This document shows positions 1 to 6,973 of a DNA stretch of 10,836 nucleotides, in pieces. Under the pieces are notes generated by a model. It was given only the letters and a program-made list of their open reading frames with translations, was not told the origin of the DNA and searched no databases. The DNA lies in contig NVSH01000014.1 of assembly GCA_002401185.1 (NCBI GenBank), positions 11,099 through 21,934 of the forward strand, written 5' to 3'. Each line of letters begins with the position of its first letter. The first letter of the stretch is position 1. The DNA comes from Gammaproteobacteria bacterium (GTDB taxonomy: Bacteria > Pseudomonadota > Gammaproteobacteria > SZUA-229). The position numbers were made by a program, and so were the translations under genes.

Positions 1-1296
1 GATTGCGGCGAATGGAACACCATGAGTGAGACCATCGCCGCGATAACAGGTAATAACCGCCAGGGTTTTGCCGGTAAAAAAGGCAATGCAAAAATTCAGG
101 CGATGGCAGATATTAAGATGCATGGAGAGATGCGCACCGCCACCAACATCAGCGAACTCGACCGCGTACTTGGCGGCGGACTGGTACACGGCTCGGTGAC
201 CTTAATCGGCGGTGACCCAGGCATTGGTAAATCGACCTTATTAACACAAACCCTGGCCAGCCTTAGTCAGACCCTGCCCTGCCTCTATGTCACCGGCGAA
301 GAATCACTACAGCAAATCACCATGCGCGCGCGCCGGCTGGGTCTTGAGGACAGAGGCCTGAAACTACTTTCAGAAACCTGTGTAGAAAGTATCATCACCT
401 TGTCCAGTGAGCTGAATCCAAAAGTCATGGTCATTGATTCCATTCAGACCATCTACACCGAAACATTACAGTCAGCACCCGGCTCAGTCGCACAGGTAAG
501 AGAAAGCGCGGCGCAACTGGTTCGTTTTGCGAAGCAGACTGGCACCTCATTGTTTCTGGTCGGTCATGTTACCAAAGAAGGCACGCTCGCCGGCCCACGC
601 GTACTCGAACATATGGTCGACACCGTGCTCTATTTTGAAGGCGACCCTGGCGAACGCTACCGCATGATACGCGCCGTAAAAAATCGCTTCGGCGCGGTCA
701 ACGAGCTCGGCATTTTCGCCATGACCGATGAAGGTTTAAAAACCGTCAGCAACCCATCGGCCATTTTTCTTTCACGCCACGAAGAACCTGTACCTGGCAG
801 CATTATCACCGTCACCCGTGAAGGTAGCCGCCCCCTGCTCATCGAATTACAGGCACTGGTCGATGAAAGCCATAGTCATAATCCCCGCCGCGTCTGCCTG
901 GGCCTTGATCCGAATCGTTTAAATATGCTGCTCGCGGTGATGCATCGCCATGCTGGCATCGCCATGTTCGATCAGGATGTTTTTATCAATGTCGTTGGCG
1001 GCGTCCGACTCACTGAAACGTCCGCCGATACCGCACTGATTCTTGCTGCGCTTTCCAGCTTCCGTGACAAACCTCTACCCAACAATGTTTTCACTTTCGG
1101 CGAAGTCGGTCTGGCCGGTGAGATTCGCCCAGTTACCAATGGTCAGGAACGCCTAAAAGAAGCCGCGAAACACGGTTTTAAAACCGCGATTATCCCCAAG
1201 GCCAACATGCCAAGAAAAGATGATCACATCGACGGCTTAAATATTATCGCTGTACAACGCGTAAGCGAACTGATTGACACCGCTATCACACTTTAA
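1..1296 (+). CDS. radA: DNA repair/recombination ATPase RadA (5' end cut by window edge)
   Basis: RadA is a RecA-like cytoplasmic ATPase that promotes branch migration and processing of recombination intermediates. The reading frame is open from base 1. Codons 1-7 read DCGEWNT, which matches the end of the family's N-terminal C4 zinc finger, so the ATG at base 22 is internal and the true start lies upstream of the window. About 25 to 30 residues are missing by comparison with the usual length of about 455. Visible landmarks are the Walker A motif GDPGIGKS (bases 211-234), a Walker B-like strand PKVMVIDSIQ (about 418-447) and the RadA-specific KNRFG motif (679-693). The C-terminal Lon-protease-like domain follows, with GGVRLTE and the segment FGEVGLAGEIRPV. 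In this family that domain is structural rather than proteolytic. The gene ends with TAA, 58 bases before the oppositely oriented Coq4-like gene. Identification is firm. Confidence 0.97.
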   Translation, partial: DCGEWNTMSETIAAITGNNRQGFAGKKGNAKIQAMADIKMHGEMRTATNISELDRVLGGGLVHGSVTLIGGDPGIGKSTLLTQTLASLSQTLPCLYVTGEESLQQITMRARRLGLEDRGLKLLSETCVESIITLSSELNPKVMVIDSIQTIYTETLQSAPGSVAQVRESAAQLVRFAKQTGTSLFLVGHVTKEGTLAGPRVLEHMVDTVLYFEGDPGERYRMIRAVKNRFGAVNELGIFAMTDEGLKTVSNPSAIFLSRHEEPVPGSIITVTREGSRPLLIELQALVDESHSHNPRRVCLGLDPNRLNMLLAVMHRHAGIAMFDQDVFINVVGGVRLTETSADTALILAALSSFRDKPLPNNVFTFGEVGLAGEIRPVTNGQERLKEAAKHGFKTAIIPKANMPRKDDHIDGLNIIAVQRVSELIDTAITL

Positions 1297-1354
1297 ACCC
1301 AGTATTCTTTAATACAAACCCACACAACATCAAATACATACTGTCTGTTTACAG

Positions 1355-1948
1355 CTAATCGAGCAGCCGTCGACTGGCCTTACTATCGGGGTATAATGTT
1401 TTTTCAACTTTATAATAAGCCCTGATCTTATTAACGTTTACGCCCAATTTAAGACGCACCTGTTGCAATGTATCGTCGAGCAACCCAGAAAAATCGACAC
1501 CATCAAGCGCTTCACCAGCGACTGCCTCCGCAAGCTTTAACGCCGAATAAAAGATATCGATATCACGATCGCTGAATTGATAGCTCTGTGGATACAGGTA
1601 CCTGGTGATCAGTTCGAATAAGCGGGTTTCACTCAGGCCGACCTGCCTGGTCGAGCCCATGGTATAACCGATAGTAAAGGCCTCATCTTCGGGCAATAAT
1701 CCACGACCGAGTAAAATATGTATACAGTCATGCGCACAAAGATTAACCGCACCATGAAACAATGAAAACTTAGCAGAGAAAAACTGGGAAATAGAAAATT
1801 CAGGGTTTTCTATCAACTTGACTATAAACGGGACATCCTCTTTCTGCGCACCAATGGCCTGCAAGCTCTTGCGCGCGACAACCAATGTTAATCGATCCTG
1901 CGAAATCGGAATGTGCCAGTCGGAATAATGCATCGCCTTACCTGCCAT
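1355..1948 (-). CDS. Coq4-like protein with HDxxHx11E motif, function unproven
   Basis: This is a 197-residue protein without signal peptide or obvious membrane segment. Residues 73-77 are HDCIH, and Glu89 follows after exactly eleven residues, giving HDxxHx11E, the proposed metal-binding signature of the ubiquinone protein Coq4. The following stretch DEAFTIGYTMGS looks strongly conserved. Coq4 proteins of eukaryotes are longer (about 260 residues), and recent work links them to C1 oxidative decarboxylation of the quinone ring. I did not recognise the rest of the sequence, so a separate family sharing the motif is possible. The gene is last in the minus-strand block, 54 bases after putA, which feeds electrons to ubiquinone. 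The start is uncertain. The first ATG (1948) has no Shine-Dalgarno sequence. The ATG five codons later (1933) has AGGTAAGG just upstream and would give 192 residues. Confidence 0.55.
   Translation of the reverse strand: MAGKAMHYSDWHIPISQDRLTLVVARKSLQAIGAQKEDVPFIVKLIENPEFSISQFFSAKFSLFHGAVNLCAHDCIHILLGRGLLPEDEAFTIGYTMGSTRQVGLSETRLFELITRYLYPQSYQFSDRDIDIFYSALKLAEAVAGEALDGVDFSGLLDDTLQQVRLKLGVNVNKIRAYYKVEKTLYPDSKASRRLLD
1936..1943 (-). promoter_or_regulatory. Possible ribosome binding site AGGTAAGG for the internal start
   Basis: The minus strand reads AGGTAAGG followed by CG and the ATG at 1933. The AGG ends 7 bases before that ATG, a good distance for a Shine-Dalgarno site. The site lies inside the longer reading frame, so it supports translation beginning at 1933 rather than 1948. 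It is only a partial match to the consensus. Confidence 0.35.
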
Positions 1949-1990
1949 TTCTTTGCTTACAATTTTTTGCCTACTATTTTTTTGCCTTCT
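1946..1990 (-). repeat. Three imperfect 14-15 base tandem repeats upstream of the Coq4-like gene
   Basis: On the minus strand three consecutive 15-base blocks read AGAAGGCAAAAAAAT, AGTAGGCAAAAAATT and GTAAGCAAAGAAATG. The third ends with the first possible ATG of the Coq4-like gene. The first two are clear copies. The third is degenerate and aligns best with a one-base shift. They fill most of the gap after putA. They could act as an A-rich translation enhancer or a protein-binding array, or they could be simple slippage products. No function can be assigned from sequence. Confidence 0.55.
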
Positions 1991-2002
1991 ATCACATCAC
2001 AG

Positions 2003-5000
2003 TTATTTATCATCCTCCGTCGGCGCGAAACCACGCCGCATGGTGTTTTCTGTGATCGTTGTCGAATCCATAAACTGCAATAAATAATCACTACCACCTG
2101 CTTTATAACCGATACCACTTAACTTATAACCACCAAAAGGTTGACGCGATACCCGTGCGCCAGTGATCTTTCTATTTAGATACAGATTGCCCACATTAAT
2201 TTCATTTTTTGCGCGTTGCAGATGGTTGGGGTCACGCGAAAACACGCCTCCGGTTAATGCATATTGTGAATGATTTGCCAGTTGCAGAGCCTGATCGAAA
2301 TCACCCGCACGAAACACGGATAACACCGGGCCAAATATCTCCTGTTGAGCAAGCCGGGAATCAGCGGCTACATCAGCAAAAATAACCGGCGGGATAAAAT
2401 AACCTGTAGTCAGGTCAACTGTTGCAGAGTATCCGGCGCAATCATTCGACACGATGCGAGCTTCGCGCTTAGCCTTTTCTATCGCAGACAGGATGTTATT
2501 CCTCGCCTGTTTACTGATAACCGGGCCCATGGCGTTGCCGGGCTCCTCGGGCAACCCGATCTGCAAACTTCTGGCGGCTGCAATTAAGCGTTCGAGAAAT
2601 TGGTCATAGACATGGTCCAGCACAATAACGCGTGATGCCGCGCTGCATTTCTGCCCCTGAAAACCGAAGGCTGAACTAACGGTACCACTGACCGCAACAT
2701 CGAGATCAGCGTCTTCATCAACAATGATCGCGTTCTTGCCACCCATCTCAGCAATGATGCGTTTGAACTGTTTCTGCCCGGGTTGAAGCTGTGCAGCATG
2801 GTTAATCAGTCGCGAGCCGACAGCCAACGATCCAGTAAAAGCAATCATCTGAATGTCATCGTGTTTTGCCAGATAATCACCAATATCAGCGCCCCTGCCA
2901 CTGAGCAAATTAACCACGCCATCGGGCAAGCCTGCTTGCTGCATGAGTTCAACAAACCTTGCGGCGATAACCGGTGTCTGTGATGAAGGTTTTAATATCG
3001 CGGTATTGCCGCAGACGATGGTGGCTGACAACATACCCGTAAGAATCGCCAACGGGAAATTCCACGGCGGGATAACCAGACCGACACCACGCCCATGATA
3101 ACGTATCGTATTTTTCTCCCCGGTAGCTTGCACTAGTACAGTCGAGCCCAACGCTGTCAGTTCCAACTGTTCCGCCTGCTCGGCGTAGTAGTTTAGAAAA
3201 TCGATCGCTTCGCAGACATCCGCATCGGCTTCACGCCAGTTTTTACCGGCTTCAAAAACTTGCCAGCTAGCAAATTCGATTCGTCGTTCCTGTAACAGCC
3301 TGGCAATCGATCGTAAGTGATCAGCTCGTTCGGTGACGCTGACACGACGCCAATACTCATGAGCTTTCTTTGCTGCGATTATTGCCGCATCGGCCAACTG
3401 CCTATCCGCAGTGGCAACATAACCAATGGTTTCTTCAGGTCTGGCCGGATTGCTCGACACGATGGTCTGTTTGGTAAAACAGGACTTACCATCGATTATA
3501 AGCGGATAATTTTGCGCAAATTGCTGGCGACACTGAGACAGACCCTGCGCAAAAGCCTCATGCTCAGTCGTGTCGGTAAAGCGAAATAATGGCTGATTTT
3601 CAAACTGGACGTCAACAGAATCAACACTGGACAAGACGTGCGCGTCGCCAGCACTGTTTGGCTTAGAAGAGAATACTGGCTTATCGAGCTTAACCTGTTG
3701 CTGACTGGTTAAGCCCATATCCAGTACCGTTTGGCCAGAGCTGTTTTCCAGTAATCGTCGTACCAGATAAGCCATGCCTGGCAAAGTTTCACCGTATGGC
3801 ACATAGACGCGTAACTGCTGCTGCCGCTGCACCAGCGTTTTTTTCAAAGTATCGGCCATGCCATATAACATCTGAAATTCATAATCGCGTTTTGATAACT
3901 TATGCTTTTCAGCGAGTGCCATCGCAACCGCCAGACTACGTATATTATGTGTTGCCACGGCAGTTTCGATCAATGGGTGCGCCGCGAATAGATATGCAAG
4001 ACAACGTTCAAAATTCGCATCGGTATCTTGTTTATACAGCCACACGGGCGAAGACCAGTGGTTCTGTGCGGCAACAATGGTTTCGTAATCCCAGTACGCA
4101 CCACGCACCAGCCTGACCGTCGCAGGTGTTTCACGCTGTTTAACCACCTCAACGATCCTGATCAAATCAGCAAAACTATCTTTCAGATAAGCCTGTATCG
4201 CGATACCGATATCCGGCCAGTGCTGGAACCTGTGGTCTTGCAGTATCTCGAGGAAGCAACTCAGGATGATATCTTTGAAGTCGTATTGCTCCATATCGAT
4301 CATGACGAAGGCCTGATGTTCACGTGCGCACTCGAGGATAGGTATCAGGCGTTTCTTGATGGCAGCCACACATCCCTGACTATCAACAACATCAATCTGT
4401 GAATACAACGATGACAATTTAACGGAAACATTAAGCCGTGGAGCAAGCCGACCGTGTAATTGGTCCATGACATTTGAATCTTCCCAGGTTTGCAGGTATG
4501 CAGACATCGCAGGTATCATCTCAAGATAAGATCGTTGGTATACATCTGCTTCGTCTTCCGAAACCGATGCTTCACCGAGAATATCCAGGCTACTGTTCAT
4601 ACCACCGCGTTTTAAACGCTCAAGCGTAGCTGATGCTCGCCGTATGTTGTTACCCCCCATAAATCTGCGCGCCAAACCACGAACGGTATAACGTACTAAC
4701 GGTGCAGCAACATGTGCCAACCAGGGTTTATCCGATTGTTTCAACCCCCATCGAGCGAGTTCGGGCAGAGGTGAGTCGTTGTCACCGAAATACTCCTGTA
4801 GATGACGAGTTAATGCCAGGTCGTCATTGAGGCTCGGCAGCACATCGATAAATCGCAGTGTCTGGATACGAAACTGTGGGTCAGAGATGGCGCGAGCGAC
4901 CAGCGCATCGAGCCAGTGCTGGCCATTCCACTCGCCGCCACGCTGCTCGTTACTCAGCGTCTCGGTGCTTGTTATCAGCTCACTGCACAGTTCCCCAATC

Positions 5001-5029
5001 CGTTGTTCCAGCGGCATCGCGAGTAACAT
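2003..5029 (-). CDS. putA: Bifunctional proline dehydrogenase / P5C dehydrogenase PutA, short form
   Basis: PutA oxidises proline to glutamate in two channelled steps: an FAD-dependent proline dehydrogenase that reduces ubiquinone at the membrane, then an NAD-dependent aldehyde dehydrogenase. The proline dehydrogenase barrel shows VRLVRGAYWDYE (residues 305-316), FQMLYGMAD, RVYVPYGE and YLVRRLLEN, where Arg424 and Arg425 match the pair that binds the proline carboxylate. The aldehyde dehydrogenase half shows PPWNFPLA, FTGSLAVGSRL, EMGGKNA with catalytic Glu761, GQKCSAASR with nucleophile Cys795, and EIFGPVLSVF. At 1008 residues it lacks both the N-terminal ribbon-helix-helix operator-binding domain of the E. 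coli enzyme (1320 residues) and the extra C-terminal domain of long forms, which fits type A PutA. It therefore probably cannot repress its own gene. The chosen ATG lies 4 bases after the stop of the TetR-fold gene. A second ATG four codons on is possible. Confidence 0.96.
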   Translation of the reverse strand: MLLAMPLEQRIGELCSELITSTETLSNEQRGGEWNGQHWLDALVARAISDPQFRIQTLRFIDVLPSLNDDLALTRHLQEYFGDNDSPLPELARWGLKQSDKPWLAHVAAPLVRYTVRGLARRFMGGNNIRRASATLERLKRGGMNSSLDILGEASVSEDEADVYQRSYLEMIPAMSAYLQTWEDSNVMDQLHGRLAPRLNVSVKLSSLYSQIDVVDSQGCVAAIKKRLIPILECAREHQAFVMIDMEQYDFKDIILSCFLEILQDHRFQHWPDIGIAIQAYLKDSFADLIRIVEVVKQRETPATVRLVRGAYWDYETIVAAQNHWSSPVWLYKQDTDANFERCLAYLFAAHPLIETAVATHNIRSLAVAMALAEKHKLSKRDYEFQMLYGMADTLKKTLVQRQQQLRVYVPYGETLPGMAYLVRRLLENSSGQTVLDMGLTSQQQVKLDKPVFSSKPNSAGDAHVLSSVDSVDVQFENQPLFRFTDTTEHEAFAQGLSQCRQQFAQNYPLIIDGKSCFTKQTIVSSNPARPEETIGYVATADRQLADAAIIAAKKAHEYWRRVSVTERADHLRSIARLLQERRIEFASWQVFEAGKNWREADADVCEAIDFLNYYAEQAEQLELTALGSTVLVQATGEKNTIRYHGRGVGLVIPPWNFPLAILTGMLSATIVCGNTAILKPSSQTPVIAARFVELMQQAGLPDGVVNLLSGRGADIGDYLAKHDDIQMIAFTGSLAVGSRLINHAAQLQPGQKQFKRIIAEMGGKNAIIVDEDADLDVAVSGTVSSAFGFQGQKCSAASRVIVLDHVYDQFLERLIAAARSLQIGLPEEPGNAMGPVISKQARNNILSAIEKAKREARIVSNDCAGYSATVDLTTGYFIPPVIFADVAADSRLAQQEIFGPVLSVFRAGDFDQALQLANHSQYALTGGVFSRDPNHLQRAKNEINVGNLYLNRKITGARVSRQPFGGYKLSGIGYKAGGSDYLLQFMDSTTITENTMRRGFAPTEDDK

Positions 5030-5033
5030 CGAA

Positions 5034-5606
5034 TTACACTCTTTTTAGTGTTCTCACACGTTTCAGCGCCTGCGCCAGGAACCGATCTGTGTGCCGACTG
5101 TTTTGTGAGCCATCCGCTAACCAGCGCGCAAAACTGGCGAGGTAGATGCCGGTAAGACAAACTTCTTCGATGATCCGATGCAGACCTTGCGTGTCTATTA
5201 ATGCGGCTTCTCGAAACCATTGCACTGTTCTGCTGATACGCATGATGCCCAGAACCTGCAGATGAACATGACCGAATTCAAACTTATAACACAGCATCTG
5301 CCGCGTGAGCCGGCGGTGTTCGTGTAATGCAAAAAACCATTTCATGATAACTTGACGAAGTCGCTCATCCGCCGCGAGTGCGGCAAATTCCTCGCTCGCC
5401 TTTTCCGACAGCACGGCCTGATCTGCCCGATCGAACCAGGCTTCGACCAGATCATCCTTCTGTGGGTAAAGGCACCTTATCTCATCCAGCGAGATATCCA
5501 GACTGGACGCAATTTGATGCAGTGATAAGGCTTCCCAGCTATCACTCTCGGCCTGCTGCAACGCCATATCAAGAATCTGCTTCGCCATTACAGATTGTTC
5601 CTTCAT
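5034..5606 (-). CDS. TetR-fold protein upstream of putA (TetR-family regulator or COQ9-like)
   Basis: This is a helical protein of 190 residues. Numbered from the first of two adjacent ATGs (5609), residues 11-67 fit the TetR N-terminal domain: helix 1 (QILDMALQQA), then LSLHQIASSLDISLDEIRCLYP as the helix-turn-helix, then QKDDLVEAWFDRAD. The second ATG (5606) is chosen because GGGAGGT sits 5 bases from it but only 2 from the first. The stop lies 4 bases before putA, so the two are probably translationally coupled. The simple reading is a local regulator of proline use, which suits a PutA without its own DNA-binding domain. The alternative is COQ9, a lipid-binding ubiquinone protein with a TetR fold. 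Trp25 after the first helix, the YP before helix 4, and the C-terminal pattern LTGIYLASFARWLADGS followed by T and FL resemble it as I recall that family. I cannot decide between the two from sequence alone. Confidence 0.75.
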   Translation of the reverse strand: MKEQSVMAKQILDMALQQAESDSWEALSLHQIASSLDISLDEIRCLYPQKDDLVEAWFDRADQAVLSEKASEEFAALAADERLRQVIMKWFFALHEHRRLTRQMLCYKFEFGHVHLQVLGIMRISRTVQWFREAALIDTQGLHRIIEEVCLTGIYLASFARWLADGSQNSRHTDRFLAQALKRVRTLKRV

Positions 5607-5610
5607 CATA

Positions 5611-5617
5611 ACCTCCC
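5611..5617 (-). promoter_or_regulatory. Strong ribosome binding site for the TetR-fold gene
   Basis: The minus strand reads GGGAGGT, then TATG and a second ATG. The GGAGG core lies 5 bases from the ATG at 5606 and 2 bases from the one at 5609, so it favors 5606 as the start. It is the best Shine-Dalgarno sequence seen in the window and suggests the gene is actively translated within the operon. Confidence 0.7.
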
Positions 5618-5633
5618 AGTCAAAAGTTCCTGA

Positions 5634-6545
5634 CTATTTACCTACGACATCAGACAAAGCATCGTTAAGTTCTGCATACTGAAAAACATATCCGGCTGCC
5701 AGTATTTTTTCCGGCATTACCCGTTGCCCCGATAACAATAATTCCTGTGCCATTTCGCCAAGCATCAGCTTCAACACAAAAGCCGGTATCGACATAAATG
5801 CCGGACGCTTTAAAACACGCGCTAAGGTTGATGAAAAGTCTTTGTTCGTTACTGGATTGGGCGCCGTGCCGTTAACCGCACCACGAATGTCTTTATGTTT
5901 AATGATATGCAACATGATGCCGATTAGATCATCTATGTGAACCCAGGACATCCATTGCCCGCCATTGCCCATAGAGCCACCTAAACCAAGCTTGAATGCA
6001 GGCAACATCTTAGACAGTGCGCCACCTTTTTTACCTAATACGATACCCGTTCGCAAAAAACAAGTTCTTATGCCGAGGGTTTCTGCCTGTTGCGCTTCGC
6101 TCTCCCAGTCAAAACAAAGTTTACTAGCGAAACTGCTATCCCCCGACACCTGCTCGCTGACGATTGCATCACCCTGATTGCCGTAATAACCAATGGCCGA
6201 GCCACTGATCAAACATTCAGGTTTTTTATCAGTGGCTTGCAGGTAATGGATTAATTTTCGGGTGGTGTTCAGGCGGCTGTCACGTAACTGCATTTTGGTC
6301 GCTGGCGTCCAGCGTTTATCGGTAATGCCCTGTCCGGCCAGATTGATAACGACATCAAAAAAAGTACTGTCATCTAACGTATCGAGTCGCTCGACGGTAG
6401 AAACCGTCTGATTAAAATGCACAGCGGTTTTGTCTGGGTCACGTGTCAGCACCGTCACGTCATAACCCTGCGTCAATAAAACAGGAACAAGTCGCGAGCC
6501 GATAAAACCAGAACCACCGGTTATTAATAAACGTTTTTTATGCAT
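5634..6545 (-). CDS. TIGR01777-family SDR protein (YfcH-like NAD(P)-binding epimerase homologue)
   Basis: This 303-residue protein belongs to the extended short-chain dehydrogenase family TIGR01777, which includes E. coli YfcH (about 297 residues) and mammalian SDR39U1. Its substrate is unknown. The N-terminus LLITGGSGFIGSRLVPVL has the Rossmann nucleotide-binding motif GxxGxxG at residues 10-16. Further family marks are NLAGQGI, RWTPATKMQLRDSRL, ISGSAIGYYG, the FDWE segment, LRTGIVLGKKGGAL and WMSWVHIDD. The C-terminus (RPAFMSIPAFVLKLMLGEMA to AAGYVFQY) matches the DUF1731 tail. The usual SDR YxxxK lysine is not evident after Tyr in SAIGYYG, which is common in this family. It is the first gene of the minus-strand block, with 24 to 27 bases before the TetR-fold gene, so it is probably co-transcribed with putA. 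A purine-rich AAGAGATGAAG precedes its ATG. Confidence 0.93.
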   Translation of the reverse strand: MHKKRLLITGGSGFIGSRLVPVLLTQGYDVTVLTRDPDKTAVHFNQTVSTVERLDTLDDSTFFDVVINLAGQGITDKRWTPATKMQLRDSRLNTTRKLIHYLQATDKKPECLISGSAIGYYGNQGDAIVSEQVSGDSSFASKLCFDWESEAQQAETLGIRTCFLRTGIVLGKKGGALSKMLPAFKLGLGGSMGNGGQWMSWVHIDDLIGIMLHIIKHKDIRGAVNGTAPNPVTNKDFSSTLARVLKRPAFMSIPAFVLKLMLGEMAQELLLSGQRVMPEKILAAGYVFQYAELNDALSDVVGK

Positions 6546-6737
6546 GCTTCATCTCTTAAAAAAGATCACGAAAACACTAACACTGAATATATAGTATACC
6601 GCCCTGTAACGAACAGATACACTGCGAACACTTTCTTTCTGGCCCATTACTTCGACGAGTATGCAGATATTAATACAAAAGTTAATTTTTAATAGCTCCG
6701 CCTATATCTAGCCTCGAATAGTTTGCTAAAATGCGCC
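6546..6737. promoter_or_regulatory. Divergent promoter region between the SDR gene and xseB
   Basis: The 192-base, AT-rich gap separates two divergent gene blocks and should hold promoters for both. On the minus strand a perfect TATACT -10 hexamer lies at 6598-6593 beside TATATT, but no good -35 is seen at 16 to 18 bases. On the plus strand TATATC (6703-6708) is a possible -10 with only a poor AT-rich -35 near 6682. No convincing regulator operator or riboswitch was seen. Confidence 0.45.
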
Positions 6738-6968
6738 ATGGCTAAAAAAAAACCAAACTTCGAAAAAGCACTCAATGATCTGGAAACCCTGGTAGATGAC
6801 ATGGAACAGGGCAACCTCAGCCTGGAAGAATCCCTCAAACGCTTCGAAAAAGGCATCGCCCTGAGCACCGAATGCCAGCAAGCACTGCAAAATGCCGAGT
6901 TAAAAATTAAAGAGCTGGTAGAAAAAAACGGCAAATTACTCGAACAAGATATCGAGCTGGATGATTAG
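6738..6968 (+). CDS. xseB: Exodeoxyribonuclease VII small subunit
   Basis: XseB is the small subunit that binds several copies to XseA to form exonuclease VII, which degrades single-stranded DNA into oligonucleotides in the cytoplasm. The 76-residue product (E. coli 80) shows the family pattern FEKALNDLETLVDDMEQGNL, then LEESLKRFEKGI and a helical C-terminus ending in acidic residues. The whole protein is predicted to be a two-helix hairpin. The ATG at 6738 gives the typical MAKKKPNFEKAL start. An in-frame TTG at 6723 would add only five residues that do not look conserved. No clear Shine-Dalgarno sequence precedes it. The stop lies 5 bases before ispA, the usual proteobacterial arrangement. 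xseA is not in the window. Confidence 0.95.
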   Translation: MAKKKPNFEKALNDLETLVDDMEQGNLSLEESLKRFEKGIALSTECQQALQNAELKIKELVEKNGKLLEQDIELDD

Positions 6969-6973
6969 TAACT

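Noticed and set aside
1302..1354. Hairpins between radA and the Coq4-like gene (GTATT-CTTT-AATAC at 1302-1315; CTGT-TT-ACAG at 1345-1354) as terminators
   Set aside because: The stems are only 4 to 5 base pairs, mostly A-T, and no T-run follows on either strand. Some termination is expected in this convergent gap but these hairpins do not support it.
4028..4402. A 124-codon open frame on the plus strand within putA
   Set aside because: It lies wholly antisense to the conserved proline dehydrogenase domain, has no ribosome binding site and shows no protein-like pattern; it is a shadow of putA codon usage.
4858..5145. A plus-strand frame spanning the start of putA and the end of the TetR-fold gene
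   Set aside because: It is antisense to two supported genes and its predicted protein is rich in Arg, Ser and Cys, as expected of a shadow frame.
6723..6737. A TTG start extending xseB by five codons
   Set aside because: The added residues do not fit the family and the ATG at 6738 gives the typical N-terminus.
6731..6745. A four-codon leader (MRHG, stop) overlapping the xseB start
   Set aside because: It is too short and lacks a ribosome binding site; an ATG in another frame is expected by chance.
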